Positions 1-5,418 of a DNA stretch of 5,525 nucleotides are shown here, one piece after another. The position numbers and the translations under genes were made by a program. Origin of the DNA: Thiohalobacter sp. (lineage in GTDB: Bacteria > Pseudomonadota > Gammaproteobacteria > Thiohalobacterales > Thiohalobacteraceae); contig JALVEM010000028.1 of NCBI GenBank assembly GCA_027030825.1, forward strand, positions 1 through 5,525, given 5' to 3'. The notes under the pieces were generated by a model. The model worked only from the letters and a program-made list of their open reading frames with translations, searched no databases and was not told the origin of the DNA. Positions within the stretch are counted from its first letter, which is position 1, and every line of letters starts with the position of its first letter.

Positions 1-184
1 CGGCGCCTGGTACAGCTACCAGGGCGAGCGCATCGGCCAGGGCAAGGAGAATGCCCGCCAGTTCCTGCGCGAGCATCCGGAGATGGCCGAGGAGATCGAG
101 CAGGCCATCCGTGCCCGGCTCCTGCCACAGCGTGGCCGCGGCGAGGAGACCGAGGAGGCCGCCGAGGCCGAGGCCTTGCAGTAA
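1..184 (+). CDS. recA: RecA recombinase, C-terminal end (5' truncated by window)
   Basis: The window opens inside this gene; the frame starts at base 2 and gives the last 60 residues before TAA at 182-184. The segment reads GAWYSYQGERIGQGKENAR, the conserved entry to the RecA C-terminal domain, followed by a helix (FLREHPEMAEEIEQAIRARLL) and an acidic tail rich in Glu and Ala that ends in LQ. In the RecA family this acidic tail tunes DNA binding and is a contact region for modulators. RecA forms filaments on single-stranded DNA, drives strand exchange and triggers LexA self-cleavage in the SOS response. The ATPase core, Walker motifs and promoter (including any LexA box) lie upstream and cannot be judged. 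recX follows 14 bases later, so the two are probably cotranscribed. Identification is firm because both the motif and the neighbour agree. Confidence 0.96.
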   Translation, partial: GAWYSYQGERIGQGKENARQFLREHPEMAEEIEQAIRARLLPQRGRGEETEEAAEAEALQ

Positions 185-198
185 TACGGACGACCCTC

Positions 199-654
199 GT
201 GGCCGAGGAGGATCCCCTGCAGGCCGTGCTGGCGGCGGCCGTGCGCCTGCTGGCCCGGCGCGAGCATTCACGCCTCGAGCTGGCGGCCAAGCTCGCGCGG
301 CGTGGCCACCCGGATGGCCTGATCGGGCAGGCGCTCGATCGCCTGGAGGACGACGGCTCTTTGAGCGATGCGCGGTTCGCCGAGGTGTATGCCCGGGGCC
401 GCGCCGAGCGTGGATACGGTCCCCGGCGCATCCGGCAGGAACTCCGGCAGCGGGGAGTCCCGGACGCCATCGCCGACGCAGCGCTGGCCGCGCTGGACGT
501 GGACTGGCGGGCACGGGCGCGGGCCGTGCACCGCAAGCGGTTCGGAGACGCCGCGTCCGGCGACTGGAAGGCGCGGGCAAGACAGCTGCGCTACCTTCAG
601 GATCGCGGGTTCGACCCTGATTTCCTTCGGGATTTCCCGGATGATGCCGAGTGA
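199..654 (+). CDS. recX: RecX, regulator of RecA
   Basis: The product has 151 residues, close to the usual 150-170 of RecX proteins, which are cytoplasmic, all-helical and bind the RecA filament groove to limit filament growth and ATPase activity. Family landmarks are visible: RREHSRLELAAKL at about 20-32, LEDDGSLSDARFAEVYARGR at 49-68, GYGPRRIRQELRQRGV at 72-87, and a C-terminal YLQDRGFDPDFL at 132-143. These correspond to the tandem three-helix repeats of the family. The start is GTG at 199. No ATG is available in the 14 bases after the recA stop, and the only Shine-Dalgarno-like string is a weak cgga about 8 bases upstream. A weak start directly behind recA would keep RecX far below RecA, which fits its role, but translational coupling is inference. 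The alaS start lies 57 bases after the stop. No frameshift or missing part is seen. Confidence 0.95.
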   Translation: MAEEDPLQAVLAAAVRLLARREHSRLELAAKLARRGHPDGLIGQALDRLEDDGSLSDARFAEVYARGRAERGYGPRRIRQELRQRGVPDAIADAALAALDVDWRARARAVHRKRFGDAASGDWKARARQLRYLQDRGFDPDFLRDFPDDAE

Positions 655-711
655 CGCGGCACGCGCCATCGGGTAAGCTAGCAGCCTGGGCCCGGAGCCG
701 AGAAACCGCCG

Positions 712-3351
712 ATGAAAACCGCCGACATCCGCCGCACTTTCCTCGATTTCTTCGAGCAGAAGGGACATGCCATCGTGCCGTCCAGCTCGCTGGTGCCGGC
801 CAACGATCCCACCCTGCTGTTCACCAATGCCGGCATGGTGCAGTTCAAGGATGTCTTTCTCGGTCGCGAGACGCGGCCCTACACGCGCGCGGCCAGCGCC
901 CAGCGCTGCGTGCGGGCCGGCGGCAAGCACAACGATCTCGAGAACGTCGGTTATACGGCACGGCATCACACCTTCTTCGAGATGCTGGGCAATTTCAGCT
1001 TCGGCGACTACTTCAAGCGCGAGGCCATCGCCTATGCCTGGGAGCTGCTCACGGAGGTCTTCCGGCTCCCGCCCGAGCGCCTGTGGGTGACCGTCTACGC
1101 CGAGGACGACGAGGCCGCGGACATCTGGCTCGAAGAGATCGGGATCGATCCGGCCCGCTTCACGCGCATCGGCGACAAGCCGGGCGGGGCACGCTACGAG
1201 AGCGACAACTTCTGGGCGATGGGAGACACCGGTCCCTGCGGTCCCTGTTCCGAGATCTTCTACGACCACGGCCCCGAAGTGCCCGGGGGGCCTCCCGGTT
1301 CTCCCGACGAGGACGGCGACCGCTACGTGGAGATCTGGAACCTGGTCTTCATGCAGTACAACCGGGACGCCGAGGGCAACCTGCATCCGCTGCCGCGGCC
1401 CTCGGTCGATACCGGCATGGGGCTGGAGCGGCTCGCTGCCGTGCTGCAGGGCGTGCACAGCAATTACGAGATCGATCTCTTTCGCCATCTCATCGCCGCG
1501 GCCGCCGAAGTGCTGGGCACGCGCGAGACGGACAATGTCTCGTTGCGTGTCATCGCCGATCACATCCGGTCCTGCGCCTTCTTGATCACCGACGGGGTGC
1601 TGCCCTCGAACGAGGGGCGCGGCTATGTCCTGCGCCGGATCATCCGTCGCGCCATCCGCCACGGCTATCTGCTGGGTGCCAAGGAGCCCTTCTTCTACCG
1701 CCTGGTGGCGCCACTGGCCGAGGAAATGGGTGATGCCTATCCGGAACTCGTGGCCGCCCGGCCTCAGGTCGAACGGGTGCTCCGACAGGAAGAGGAACGC
1801 TTTGCCGAGACGCTCGAGAAGGGCATGGCCCTGCTCGAAGAGGCCATCGCCGGGCTCGAGGGCAAGGTGATCCCGGGCGAGCTGGTGTTCCGGCTCTACG
1901 ACACCTATGGTTTCCCGGTGGATCTGACGGCCGATATCGCGCGGGAGCGCAATCTCACACTCGACATGGCCGGGTTCGAGCATGAGATGGCCGCCCAGCG
2001 GGAACGCGCCCGGACCGCCAGCCGTTTCGAGGTCGATTACAACGCCGGGCTCAAGGTCGATGTCTGCACCGAGTTCACGGGCTACGAGCATCTGGTGGAG
2101 CGTGCCCGCATCGAGGCCCTGTACCGCAACGAGGATGCGGTCGAGCGACTGCGGGCGGGCGAGAAGGGCGTGGTGGTGCTGGATCACTCGCCCTTCTATG
2201 CCGAGAGCGGCGGCCAGGTGGGCGATACGGGCGTGATCGAGACGGCCACGGCCCGGTTCCGGGTCACCGATACCCAGAAGAGCGGCCACGCCATCCTCCA
2301 CATCGGGGAAGTGGAAGAGGGCGAACTGGTGGTCGGCGAGGAGGTCGAGGCGCGCGTGGACGAGGCCCGTCGGCGCGCCGTCATGCTCAACCATTCCGCC
2401 ACCCATCTGCTGCACGCCGCGCTGCGCCGGGTGCTGGGCGAGCACGTGCAGCAGAAGGGCTCGCTCGTGGGGCCCGACCGCCTGCGTTTCGACTTCTCGC
2501 ACTTCGAGCCTCTGACCGAGGCACAGCTGCGCGAGGTGGAACATCTGGTCAATGAACAGATCCGTCGCGATCTGGAGGTCGAGGCCCGCATCATGCCGCT
2601 CGAGGAGGCCCGCAGGACCGGTGCCATGGCCCTGTTCGGCGAGAAATACGGCGACGAGGTGCGGGTGTTGCAGATGGGCGACTTCTCCATCGAGCTCTGT
2701 GGCGGCACCCATGTGCGCCGGGTGGGCGAGATCGGCCTGTTCAAGATCGTCTCCGAGAGCGGCATCGCGGCCGGCGTGCGCCGCATCGAGGCCGTGACCG
2801 GCGAGAAGGCGCTGGAATACGCCGAGGATATCGAGTCACGGCTGCGCCACATCGCCGCCCTGCTCAAGGCGCCGCCGGAGCAGGCGGACGAGAAGGTGGC
2901 GCAGCTCCTCGAGCGTCAGCGCACGCTGGAGAAGGAACTCGAGCGGCTGCGGGCGAAACTGGCGGCCAGCCAGGGCAGTGCCCTGACCGACCGCACCGTC
3001 GAGGTCGAAGGCATTCCCGTACTCGCCACCCGCCTGGAGGACGGCACCCCGGTCAAGGTCCTGCGCGAGACGCTCGATCAGCTGCGCAACCGGCTCGGTT
3101 CGGGCGTGGTGGTGCTGGGCACGGTCAACGAGGGGAAGGTGAACCTGGTCGCCGGGGTGACGAAGGACCTCACCGATCGCATCCGCGCCGGAGACCTGAT
3201 CCGTGCCGTGGCCGAGCGGGTCGGCGGCAAGGGCGGTGGTCGGCCCGACATGGCCCAGGCGGGCGGCAACCGCCCTGAACAGCTCGACGCGGCGCTCGCG
3301 GCCGTTCCCGAGCTGGTGAAGGCGCATCTCGCCAGCCTGACCGCTTCCTGA
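712..3351 (+). CDS. alaS: Alanyl-tRNA synthetase
   Basis: This 879-residue class II synthetase (E. coli enzyme 876) charges tRNA-Ala in the cytoplasm and hydrolyses mischarged Ser- or Gly-tRNA-Ala. The catalytic domain begins MKTADIRRTFLDFFEQKGH; motif 1 is near NDPTLLFTNAGMVQFKD (31-47), motif 2 around 68-102 with RHHTFFEMLGNFSFGDYF, and motif 3 at 232-243 (DTGMGLERL). N300 and D397 match E. coli N303 and D400, which read the G3:U70 pair. The editing site is intact: H561-xxx-H565 (NHSATHLL) and C663-xxx-H667 (CGGTH), each three residues below the E. coli number. A coiled coil follows at about 885 bases from the 3' end (LLERQRTLEKELERLRAKL), then the C-Ala/DHHA1 domain with GGKGGGRPDMAQAGG (838-852). 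The ATG is the family start. A ggag at 694-697 is rather far upstream to be a good ribosome site. All key residues are present. Confidence 0.98.
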   Translation: MKTADIRRTFLDFFEQKGHAIVPSSSLVPANDPTLLFTNAGMVQFKDVFLGRETRPYTRAASAQRCVRAGGKHNDLENVGYTARHHTFFEMLGNFSFGDYFKREAIAYAWELLTEVFRLPPERLWVTVYAEDDEAADIWLEEIGIDPARFTRIGDKPGGARYESDNFWAMGDTGPCGPCSEIFYDHGPEVPGGPPGSPDEDGDRYVEIWNLVFMQYNRDAEGNLHPLPRPSVDTGMGLERLAAVLQGVHSNYEIDLFRHLIAAAAEVLGTRETDNVSLRVIADHIRSCAFLITDGVLPSNEGRGYVLRRIIRRAIRHGYLLGAKEPFFYRLVAPLAEEMGDAYPELVAARPQVERVLRQEEERFAETLEKGMALLEEAIAGLEGKVIPGELVFRLYDTYGFPVDLTADIARERNLTLDMAGFEHEMAAQRERARTASRFEVDYNAGLKVDVCTEFTGYEHLVERARIEALYRNEDAVERLRAGEKGVVVLDHSPFYAESGGQVGDTGVIETATARFRVTDTQKSGHAILHIGEVEEGELVVGEEVEARVDEARRRAVMLNHSATHLLHAALRRVLGEHVQQKGSLVGPDRLRFDFSHFEPLTEAQLREVEHLVNEQIRRDLEVEARIMPLEEARRTGAMALFGEKYGDEVRVLQMGDFSIELCGGTHVRRVGEIGLFKIVSESGIAAGVRRIEAVTGEKALEYAEDIESRLRHIAALLKAPPEQADEKVAQLLERQRTLEKELERLRAKLAASQGSALTDRTVEVEGIPVLATRLEDGTPVKVLRETLDQLRNRLGSGVVVLGTVNEGKVNLVAGVTKDLTDRIRAGDLIRAVAERVGGKGGGRPDMAQAGGNRPEQLDAALAAVPELVKAHLASLTAS

Positions 3352-3380
3352 CCATCTGGCCCCGAGAGCCGGTTTCCCTG

Positions 3381-3386
3381 TACAAT
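3381..3386 (+). promoter_or_regulatory. Likely -10 element of a lysC promoter
   Basis: The string TACAAT matches the sigma-70 consensus TATAAT in five of six positions and lies 46 bases before the lysC start, in an AT-richer patch of an 81-base gap. A start of transcription near 3393 would leave a leader of about 40 bases. I see no good -35: the best is CTGGCC at 3356-3361 with a long 19-base spacer and three matches, so an activator or readthrough from alaS may contribute. The call rests on the -10 alone. Confidence 0.45.
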
Positions 3387-3423
3387 CCCGCGCTTTGTCC
3401 ATAAGCAATCTCTGAATCTTCAC

Positions 3424-3429
3424 GGGAAG
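3424..3429 (+). promoter_or_regulatory. Ribosome binding site of lysC
   Basis: GGGAAG ends three bases before the ATG, with its GGA core about five bases away. It is a modest Shine-Dalgarno match and supports ATG 3433 as the start, in agreement with the family N-terminus (I-V-Q-K-Y-G-G-T-S-V). Confidence 0.5.
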
Positions 3430-3432
3430 CCC

Positions 3433-4659
3433 ATGGCGCTCATCGTCCAGAAATACGGCGGCACCTCGGTCGGCAGCATCGAGCGGATCGAGGCCGTGGC
3501 CGAGAAGGTGAAACGCTACCGGGAGCAGGGCCACCGGCTCGTGGTGGTCGTCTCGGCCATGAGCGGCGAGACGGATCGCCTGCTCGGTCTGGCCCGCCAG
3601 ATCTCCGAGCGGCCGGTGCCGCGGGAGCTCGACGTGCTGCTCTCCACCGGCGAGCAGGTCACGATCGCCCTGCTCAGCATGGCGCTGGAGAAGCGCGGCG
3701 TGCCGGCGCGTTCCTATACCGGCCACCAGGTGCACATACTCACCGACAACGCCCACAACAAGGCCCGGATCCAGGAAATCGACGCCCGCAAGGTCCGGGA
3801 GGATCTCGATGCCGGCCGGGTGGTGGTCGTGGCGGGCTTCCAGGGCGTGGACGAGGCCGGGAACATCACGACCCTGGGGCGCGGCGGTTCCGACACCACT
3901 GCCGTCGCCCTGGCGGCGGCCCTGGGCGCCGACGAATGCCAGATCTTCACCGACGTCGACGGCGTCTACACCACGGATCCCCGCGTGGTCCCGGAGGCGC
4001 GCCGGCTGGATCGCATCACCTTCGAGGAAATGCTGGAGATGGCCAGCCTGGGTTCCAAGGTGCTGCAGATCCGCGCGGTGGAGTTCGCCGGCAAGTACAA
4101 TGTTCCGTTGCGCGTGCTGTCCTCCTTCGAGGAGGGCGAGGGCACGCTGATCACCTACGAGGACGAAGACATGGAGAATCCCCTGATCTCCGGCATCGCC
4201 TTCAACCGCGACGAGGCCCAGATCACCGTGCTCGGCGTCCCCGATCAGCCGGGCATCGCCGCCAAGCTGCTCGGGCCGGTGGCAGACGCCAACATCGAGA
4301 TCGACATGATCGTGCAGAACGTCGCCCCCGACGGCAGGACCACCGACTTCACCTTCACCGTCAACCGCGGAGACTACGACAAGGCACTGGAAATCCTGAA
4401 AAACGTGGCCAGGGAACTCGGGGCGGTCGAGGTCTCCGGGGACAACCGCATCGTCAAGATCTCGCTGGTCGGCGTGGGCATGCGTTCGCATGCAGGCATC
4501 GCGGCCACCATGTTCCGCGCCCTGGCCGAGGAGGGAATCAATATCCGCATGATTTCGACCTCCGAGATCAAGATTTCCGTGGTGGTGGACGAAAAATACC
4601 TCGAGCTCGGCGTGCGCGCCCTGCACGAGGCCTTCCATCTGGATCAGCCCGCCGGCTGA
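3433..4659 (+). CDS. lysC: Aspartate kinase (monofunctional, ACT-regulated)
   Basis: This 408-residue enzyme phosphorylates L-aspartate with ATP, the first step towards lysine, threonine, methionine and diaminopimelate. The kinase domain shows KYGGTSVG at 7-14 (nucleotide site), SAMSGETDRLL at 41-51, STGEQV at 71-76 and GRGGSDTTA at 149-157. Two ACT domains fill the last 160 residues; QNVAPDGRTTDFTF starts at Q295 and ISTSEIKISV lies in the second ACT. The length and layout match the class of Pseudomonas and Corynebacterium enzymes controlled by lysine plus threonine, not the fused AK-homoserine dehydrogenases, as no second enzyme domain follows. By my alignment from memory, position 298 is Ala where the Corynebacterium enzyme has Ser301 next to the effector pocket; the effect here is unknown. 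An internal ATG at 4171 may give a beta subunit (separate entry). Genes named lysC or ask are equivalent here. Confidence 0.96.
   Translation: MALIVQKYGGTSVGSIERIEAVAEKVKRYREQGHRLVVVVSAMSGETDRLLGLARQISERPVPRELDVLLSTGEQVTIALLSMALEKRGVPARSYTGHQVHILTDNAHNKARIQEIDARKVREDLDAGRVVVVAGFQGVDEAGNITTLGRGGSDTTAVALAAALGADECQIFTDVDGVYTTDPRVVPEARRLDRITFEEMLEMASLGSKVLQIRAVEFAGKYNVPLRVLSSFEEGEGTLITYEDEDMENPLISGIAFNRDEAQITVLGVPDQPGIAAKLLGPVADANIEIDMIVQNVAPDGRTTDFTFTVNRGDYDKALEILKNVARELGAVEVSGDNRIVKISLVGVGMRSHAGIAATMFRALAEEGINIRMISTSEIKISVVVDEKYLELGVRALHEAFHLDQPAG
4159..4173 (+). promoter_or_regulatory. Possible internal ribosome site and start for an ACT-only beta subunit of aspartate kinase
   Basis: Inside lysC, GAGGA at 4159-4163 lies seven bases before an in-frame ATG at 4171 (Met247). 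Translation from there would give 162 residues, MENPLISGIAFNRDEAQITV onward, comprising both ACT domains without the kinase. In Corynebacterium and Bacillus the same gene makes alpha and beta subunits from nested starts at this inter-domain point, forming an alpha2-beta2 enzyme. The spacing and location are seen; use of the start here is inference. Confidence 0.4.
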
Positions 4660-4783
4660 CGTATTCTGCCCGCAGGGAGGCCGGCCGCCTACAGTTTCGC
4701 CGGAGGTGGCCGATGGAGTGAACATGCGCACGGGGTCCGCGGGAAACCGGGGCATGGACATAATGAGTTAAGGAGACTCGCAG
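4660..4783 (+). promoter_or_regulatory. csrA leader with multiple GGA (CsrA-type) motifs
   Basis: The 124-base gap between lysC and csrA contains GGA at 4676, 4702, 4715, 4742, 4756 and 4772. The last lies in the loop of a small hairpin: GAGT (4765-4768) pairs with ACTC (4776-4779) around the seven-base loop TAAGGAG. Upstream, GTCC (4735-4738) can pair with GGAC (4756-4759) around an inner CGG-GAAA-CCG hairpin (4740-4749) with a GNRA tetraloop. CsrA proteins bind GGA in hairpin loops and, in E. coli, repress their own mRNA this way. Binding here is inferred from the pattern. A possible -10 is TATTCT at 4662-4667, but no convincing -35 accompanies it. Confidence 0.5.
4770..4775 (+). promoter_or_regulatory. 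Strong Shine-Dalgarno of csrA
   Basis: AAGGAG, a full match to the anti-Shine-Dalgarno, is eight bases from ATG 4784 and fixes the csrA start. It is also the loop of the hairpin described in the leader, so a protein binding GGA there would block ribosomes. Confidence 0.85.
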
Positions 4784-4996
4784 ATGTTGATTCTGACCCG
4801 AAGGGTGGGAGAGACCCTCATGATCGGTGACAACGTGACGGTGACCGTGCTCGGCGTCAAGGGCAACCAGGTACGTATCGGCGTCAGTGCGCCCAGGGAC
4901 GTGGCAGTCCATCGCGAAGAGATCTACGAGCGCATCCAGCAGGAACAGAATGGCGGTGCCGGCGACGATGCAGTCGTGATCAAGGGAGGTGAGTGA
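4784..4996 (+). CDS. csrA: Carbon storage regulator CsrA (RsmA)
   Basis: CsrA is a small dimeric RNA-binding protein that binds GGA motifs in mRNA leaders, mostly blocking translation, and governs carbon storage, motility, biofilm and virulence programmes. The 70-residue product begins MLILTRRVGETLMIGD and continues with VTVTVLGVKGNQVRIGVSAP and HREEIYERI, nearly the E. coli protein over its first 50 residues. The RNA-contacting residues are present: L4 and R6 in strand 1, and R44 following the V42-H43 of strand 5. The tail after Ile47 is longer and divergent, ending in a Gly/Asp-rich stretch; E. coli CsrA has 61 residues. The start is fixed by a perfect AAGGAG eight bases upstream. It sits between lysC and tRNA-Ser, the standard gammaproteobacterial location. 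Its leader is consistent with autoregulation. There is no reasonable alternative identity. Confidence 0.98.
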   Translation: MLILTRRVGETLMIGDNVTVTVLGVKGNQVRIGVSAPRDVAVHREEIYERIQQEQNGGAGDDAVVIKGGE

Positions 4997-5003
4997 GGCC
5001 GTC

Positions 5004-5032
5004 TTTACCTGCGCCCTGCCGCCCGGTATCCT
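5004..5032 (+). promoter_or_regulatory. Likely promoter of tRNA-Ser
   Basis: TTTACC at 5004-5009 (four of six matches to TTGACA) and TATCCT at 5027-5032 (four of six to TATAAT) are separated by exactly 17 bases. Transcription would start near 5039, about 13 bases before the mature tRNA. The bases after the -10 (gccctcc) are GC-rich, like the discriminator of stringently controlled stable-RNA promoters; that control is inference. Confidence 0.5.
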
Positions 5033-5051
5033 TGCCCTCCGACACGACACC

Positions 5052-5144
5052 GGAGAGATGGCCGAGCGGCTGAAGGCGCTCCCCTGCTAAGGGAGTATGG
5101 GGTCAAAAGCCCCATCGAGGGTTCGAATCCCTCTCTCTCCGCCA
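5052..5144 (+). tRNA. tRNA-Ser, anticodon GCU
   Basis: A complete 93-base class II tRNA with the CCA encoded. Acceptor GGAGAGA (5052-5058) pairs with TCTCTCC (5134-5140), followed by discriminator G5141 and CCA 5142-5144. The D-arm is GCC...GGC. The anticodon stem CTCCC (5079-5083) pairs with GGGAG (5091-5095) and the loop CTGCTAA puts GCT at 5086-5088, which reads AGC and AGU serine codons. The long variable arm ATGGGG/CCCCAT (5097-5102, 5110-5115) has a seven-base loop and is the identity element for seryl-tRNA synthetase. The T-arm is GAGGG-TTCGAAT-CCCTC (5117-5133). Nothing is missing. A terminator starts at the last base. In related genomes a tRNA-Arg often follows, but none is in this window. 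Confidence 0.97.
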
Positions 5145-5185
5145 TCCAGAGAAAAGGGCCCCGAAGCGGGCCCTTTTCTCTGGAT
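5144..5185 (+). terminator. Rho-independent terminator of tRNA-Ser (first copy)
   Basis: A perfect 18-bp stem joins 5144-5161 to 5168-5185 around the loop CGAAGC. The core is GGGCCC-loop-GGGCCC followed by TTTT at 5174-5177 and preceded by AAAA, so it can act on both strands. Its 5' arm starts at the A of the tRNA CCA. The T run lies within the descending arm. Confidence 0.85.
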
Positions 5186-5198
5186 CGAAGGAACGGAT

Positions 5199-5233
5199 TC
5201 GAACCCTCGATGGAGATCGAATGGCGGGTTCGA
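5199..5233 (+). repeat. Second hairpin of repeat copy 1
   Basis: TCGAACCC (5199-5206) pairs with GGGTTCGA (5226-5233), and inside it TCGAT (5207-5211) pairs with ATCGA (5216-5220) around the loop GGAG, with a five-base bulge at 5221-5225. Copy 2 forms the same structure with loop GACA. No T run follows, so it is not a typical terminator. Its role is unknown. Confidence 0.65.
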
Positions 5234-5234
5234 G

Positions 5235-5309
5235 CCGAGCCCGCGCAGCGGGCGAGACAACGCCGGAGCGAAGCGACGGCGGCCCGAAGGGCGAGGCCGC
5301 AGGCCGAGT
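5235..5309 (+). repeat. Array of GNA-triloop mini-hairpins between the two direct repeats
   Basis: Four small hairpins follow one another, each closed by C-G around a GNA triloop. Unit 1 is GCCCGC-GCA-GCGGGC (5239-5253). Unit 2 is CGCCG-GA-GC-GAA-GC-GA-CGGCG (5261-5281), with symmetrical tandem G-A mismatches. Unit 3 is GCCC-GAA-GGGC (5282-5292), extendable by GCGGCC/GGCCGC (5279-5284, 5295-5300) as an alternative. Unit 4 is GGCC-GCA-GGCC (5295-5305). Units 1, 3 and 4 are followed by GAG, and CCGAG occurs at both edges of the array (5235-5239, 5304-5308). It codes for nothing convincing. The function is unknown. Confidence 0.7.
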
Positions 5310-5418
5310 AATCCCTCTCTCTCCGCCATCCAGAGAAAAGGGCCCCGAAGCGGGCCCTTTTTGCTGGATCGAAGGAACGGATTCGAACCCTCGATGACAA
5401 TCGAATGGCGGGTTCGAG
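5310..5418 (+). repeat. 109-bp direct repeat, copy 2
   Basis: Copy 2 starts with the 19 bases of the tRNA-Ser 3' end (from the T-loop through CCA) but has no tRNA body before it, so it cannot make a tRNA. The differences from copy 1 are C to T at 5362, T to G at 5363, and three bases at 5397-5399. It also contains the inverted T-arm (5379-5396) and the hairpin 5383-5417. Confidence 0.9.
5328..5369 (+). terminator. Second copy of the terminator
   Basis: The stem joins 5328-5345 to 5352-5369 around CGAAGC as in copy 1. The two substitutions turn one pair into a G-T(U) wobble and another into an A-G mismatch in the lower stem, but lengthen the T run to five (5358-5362). The GGGCCC core is unchanged, so it should still terminate, giving a back-up behind the tRNA. 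Confidence 0.7.

Larger units (their letters stand above)
5126..5234 (+). repeat. 109-bp direct repeat, copy 1 (tRNA-Ser 3' end, terminator, inverted T-arm, hairpin)
   Basis: This segment recurs at 5310-5418 with no gaps and five substitutions (104 of 109 identical). In order it holds the last 19 bases of tRNA-Ser, the terminator, a spacer cgaaggaac, an inverted copy of the T-arm (5195-5212), and a T-arm-like gcgggttcgag at the end. This copy is the one joined to the functional tRNA. It may be an att-type duplication or a dispersed repeat. Confidence 0.9.

Noticed and set aside
651..679. alaS promoter (GTGACG, 17-base spacer, TAAGCT)
   Set aside because: The -35 part matches four of six bases but the -10 only three of six; too weak to call, and alaS may be read through from recX.
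268..2712. 814-codon open frame on the minus strand opposite recX and alaS
   Set aside because: It lies antisense to two unmistakable genes, and its translation is a His/Gly/Leu/Asp-rich string without recognisable domains. GC-rich codon use commonly leaves such antisense frames open.
2836..4761. 641-codon open frame on the minus strand opposite alaS and lysC
   Set aside because: Same reason: it mirrors the codons of real genes and runs across the intergenic gap and the lysC promoter region without any ribosome site or domain of its own.
4759..4764. CATAAT as a -10 for csrA
   Set aside because: It matches five of six bases, but transcription would start around 4771, inside the Shine-Dalgarno, and no -35 lies upstream.
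5235..5309. REP/REPIN element or integron attC site
   Set aside because: The hairpins lack the GTAG tetranucleotide of REPs, and no GTTRRRY / RYYYAAC core sites of attC are seen.
5126..5418. CRISPR array
   Set aside because: There are only two repeats of 109 bp and one spacer of 75 bp made of hairpins; repeat length and number do not fit, and no cas gene is nearby.
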